This document shows positions 6,774-7,420 of a stretch of DNA of 7,420 bases, piece by piece. The notes under the pieces are model-generated. The model was given only the letters and a program-made list of their open reading frames with translations. It did not search any database and was not told where the DNA came from. The position numbers were made by a program, and so were the translations under genes. The DNA is from an uncultured Clostridia bacterium (GTDB lineage: Bacteria > Bacillota > Clostridia > Oscillospirales > Acutalibacteraceae), in assembly GCA_947165115.1 (NCBI GenBank), contig CAMUZD010000077.1:1-7420 (forward strand), written 5' to 3'. Within the stretch, counting starts at the first letter, position 1; each line of letters begins with the position of its first letter.

Positions 6774-6782
6774 CCACCTTTC
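6774..6782 (-). promoter_or_regulatory. Ribosome binding site GAAAGGTGG deciding the GH116 start
   Basis: Read on the minus strand, GAAAGGTGG differs from the ideal GAAAGGAGG at one base. It ends 8 nt before the ATG at 6765. The in-frame GTG at 6777 lies inside this site, so it is not the start. Confidence 0.8.
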
Positions 6783-6818
6783 GTTAAGGCCGGTCAAATA
6801 AGTTATTGTTACAATCAA

Positions 6819-6847
6819 AGTATAATATACGTAAAATACAAAGTCAA
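6819..6847 (-). promoter_or_regulatory. Sigma-A promoter for the GH116 gene
   Basis: On the minus strand the -35 is TTGACT (6847-6842) and the -10 is TATACT (6824-6819), separated by 17 bp, each one base off consensus. The predicted transcription start is near 6812, giving a leader of about 47 nt that contains the ribosome binding site. Confidence 0.75.
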
Positions 6848-6872
6848 TAACAGATAAAGCCTGCTGTGCGTT

Positions 6873-6891
6873 TGCAGAATTGTTTTCTGCA
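6873..6891. repeat. Dyad TGCAGAA-N5-TTCTGCA between the divergent promoters (candidate operator)
   Basis: These are perfect 7-bp inverted arms (6873-6879 and 6885-6891) around TTGTT. The dyad lies about 25 bp upstream of the GH116 -35 and about 90 bp upstream of the pgi -35, a place where an activator or repressor could bind. No U-tract follows on either strand, so a terminator is unlikely. The function is inferred from position only. Confidence 0.4.
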
Positions 6892-6983
6892 GGTCATTTG
6901 GGTAACAAAAACACGAAAACGGCAGACGTTTTTGATTATTTTAGGGCAATAAACCGAAAATGGCATAATTAAAGATAAAATAC

Positions 6984-7012
6984 TTGAAATAAATCTATAT
7001 ATAGGTTAAAAT
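6984..7012 (+). promoter_or_regulatory. Sigma-A promoter for pgi
   Basis: The -35 is TTGAAA (6984-6989), the spacer is 17 bp, and the -10 is TAAAAT (7007-7012), in a very AT-rich stretch. Transcription would start near 7019, leaving a leader of about 26 nt. Confidence 0.7.
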
Positions 7013-7044
7013 AAAAATAACTATATAACCCGGAGATGGTAAAT

Positions 7045-7420
7045 ATGTCCCTTTCAGTTAATTTCAATTATTGCGGCGGCTTTGCCGATGAAAATAAACT
7101 TGCGTCAATTCAGAGCGAGATCACCGCGGCGGATTCCGCCCTCAGAAACGGCACGGGTGCCGGCAACGATTATCTCGGCTGGATAGATCTGCCCGTGAAT
7201 TACGATAAAGAAGAATTCGCGAGAATCAAGAAGTGTGCAGAAAAAATCAGAAGCGATTCTCAGGTTCTTATTGTTCTCGGAATCGGCGGCTCATATCTCG
7301 GCGCGAGAGCGGCTATTGAATTCATCAGATCATCGAATTACAATCTTACCTGCAAGGATACTCCGCAGATTTATTTCGGCGGCAACACGCTGTCTTCCAC
7401 CGCCGTTGTGGAGCTTATTT
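7045..7420 (+). CDS. pgi: Glucose-6-phosphate isomerase, N-terminal part (runs off the window)
   Basis: Pgi interconverts glucose 6-phosphate and fructose 6-phosphate in the cytoplasm, the second step of glycolysis. The first 125 residues are present and no stop is reached. 'GNDYLGWIDLPVNYDKEEFARI' (about 47-68) and the sugar-phosphate binding segment 'LGIGGSYLGARAA' (78-90) are nearly those of Bacillus/Geobacillus Pgi, the short form of about 450 residues found in Firmicutes. 'GGNTLSST' near the end matches the family's GN.iSST strand. GGAG (7032-7035) lies 9 nt before the ATG at 7045. It is divergent from the GH116 glycosidase gene with its own promoter, which is compatible with a shared role in using glucose released inside the cell. 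Confidence 0.97.
   Translation, partial: MSLSVNFNYCGGFADENKLASIQSEITAADSALRNGTGAGNDYLGWIDLPVNYDKEEFARIKKCAEKIRSDSQVLIVLGIGGSYLGARAAIEFIRSSNYNLTCKDTPQIYFGGNTLSSTAVVELI

Noticed and set aside
6775..6777. GTG as the start of the GH116 gene
   Set aside because: It falls inside the GAAAGGTGG ribosome binding site, which is correctly spaced for the ATG at 6765.
6995..7004. CTATATATAG palindrome in the spacer of the pgi promoter
   Set aside because: It is a short TA-run palindrome in a very AT-rich promoter and easily arises by chance.
7036..7038. In-frame ATG upstream of the chosen pgi start
   Set aside because: It directly abuts the GGAG site, leaving no spacer. The ATG at 7045 has a 9-nt spacer.

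Overview
The window looks like a piece of chromosome from an anaerobic, low-to-moderate GC Firmicute of the class Clostridia, probably a gut-type Oscillospiraceae/Ruminococcaceae relative. The reasons are: the start of a Pgi protein that reads like Bacillus/Clostridia enzymes, strong GGAG-type ribosome binding sites, consensus sigma-A promoters with AT-rich leaders, and single-membrane style secreted proteins with short Lys-led signal peptides. No species can be named from this sequence alone.

Left block (1-2741, plus strand). The 3' end of a GH3-family (acyl-acid amido synthetase-like) gene is followed after 33 nt by a secreted, LCAT-like alpha/beta hydrolase. That hydrolase has Cys where the nucleophile Ser is expected, and a C-terminal membrane anchor. 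After 17 nt comes a small Tim44-like protein with a C-terminal zinc ribbon. Spacing is tight and no strong terminator separates the three, so they are probably one operon.

Middle block (2742-4255, plus strand). A near-consensus extended -10 promoter, with a 15-bp palindrome at the predicted transcription start, drives a secreted protein made of three PPC-like beta-sandwich repeats and an odd Trp-rich helical tail. A strong intrinsic terminator follows.

Right block (4288-7420). A convergent minus-strand gene encodes a cytoplasmic GH116 (GBA2/DUF608-type) glycoside hydrolase with both catalytic acids in place. It is transcribed divergently from pgi (glucose-6-phosphate isomerase), which runs off the window. 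Each has a good sigma-A promoter in the shared 279-bp intergenic region, and a dyad lies between the promoters. The pairing fits intracellular hydrolysis of a beta-glucoside feeding glycolysis, though co-regulation is inference.

There are no RNA genes, insertion sequences, CRISPR arrays or phage genes that I can support. I see no complete new multi-gene system. The most unusual items are the Cys-for-Ser hydrolase in its GH3/Tim44-like context, the catalytic-domain-free triple PPC protein with its tail, and the palindrome sitting on its promoter start.
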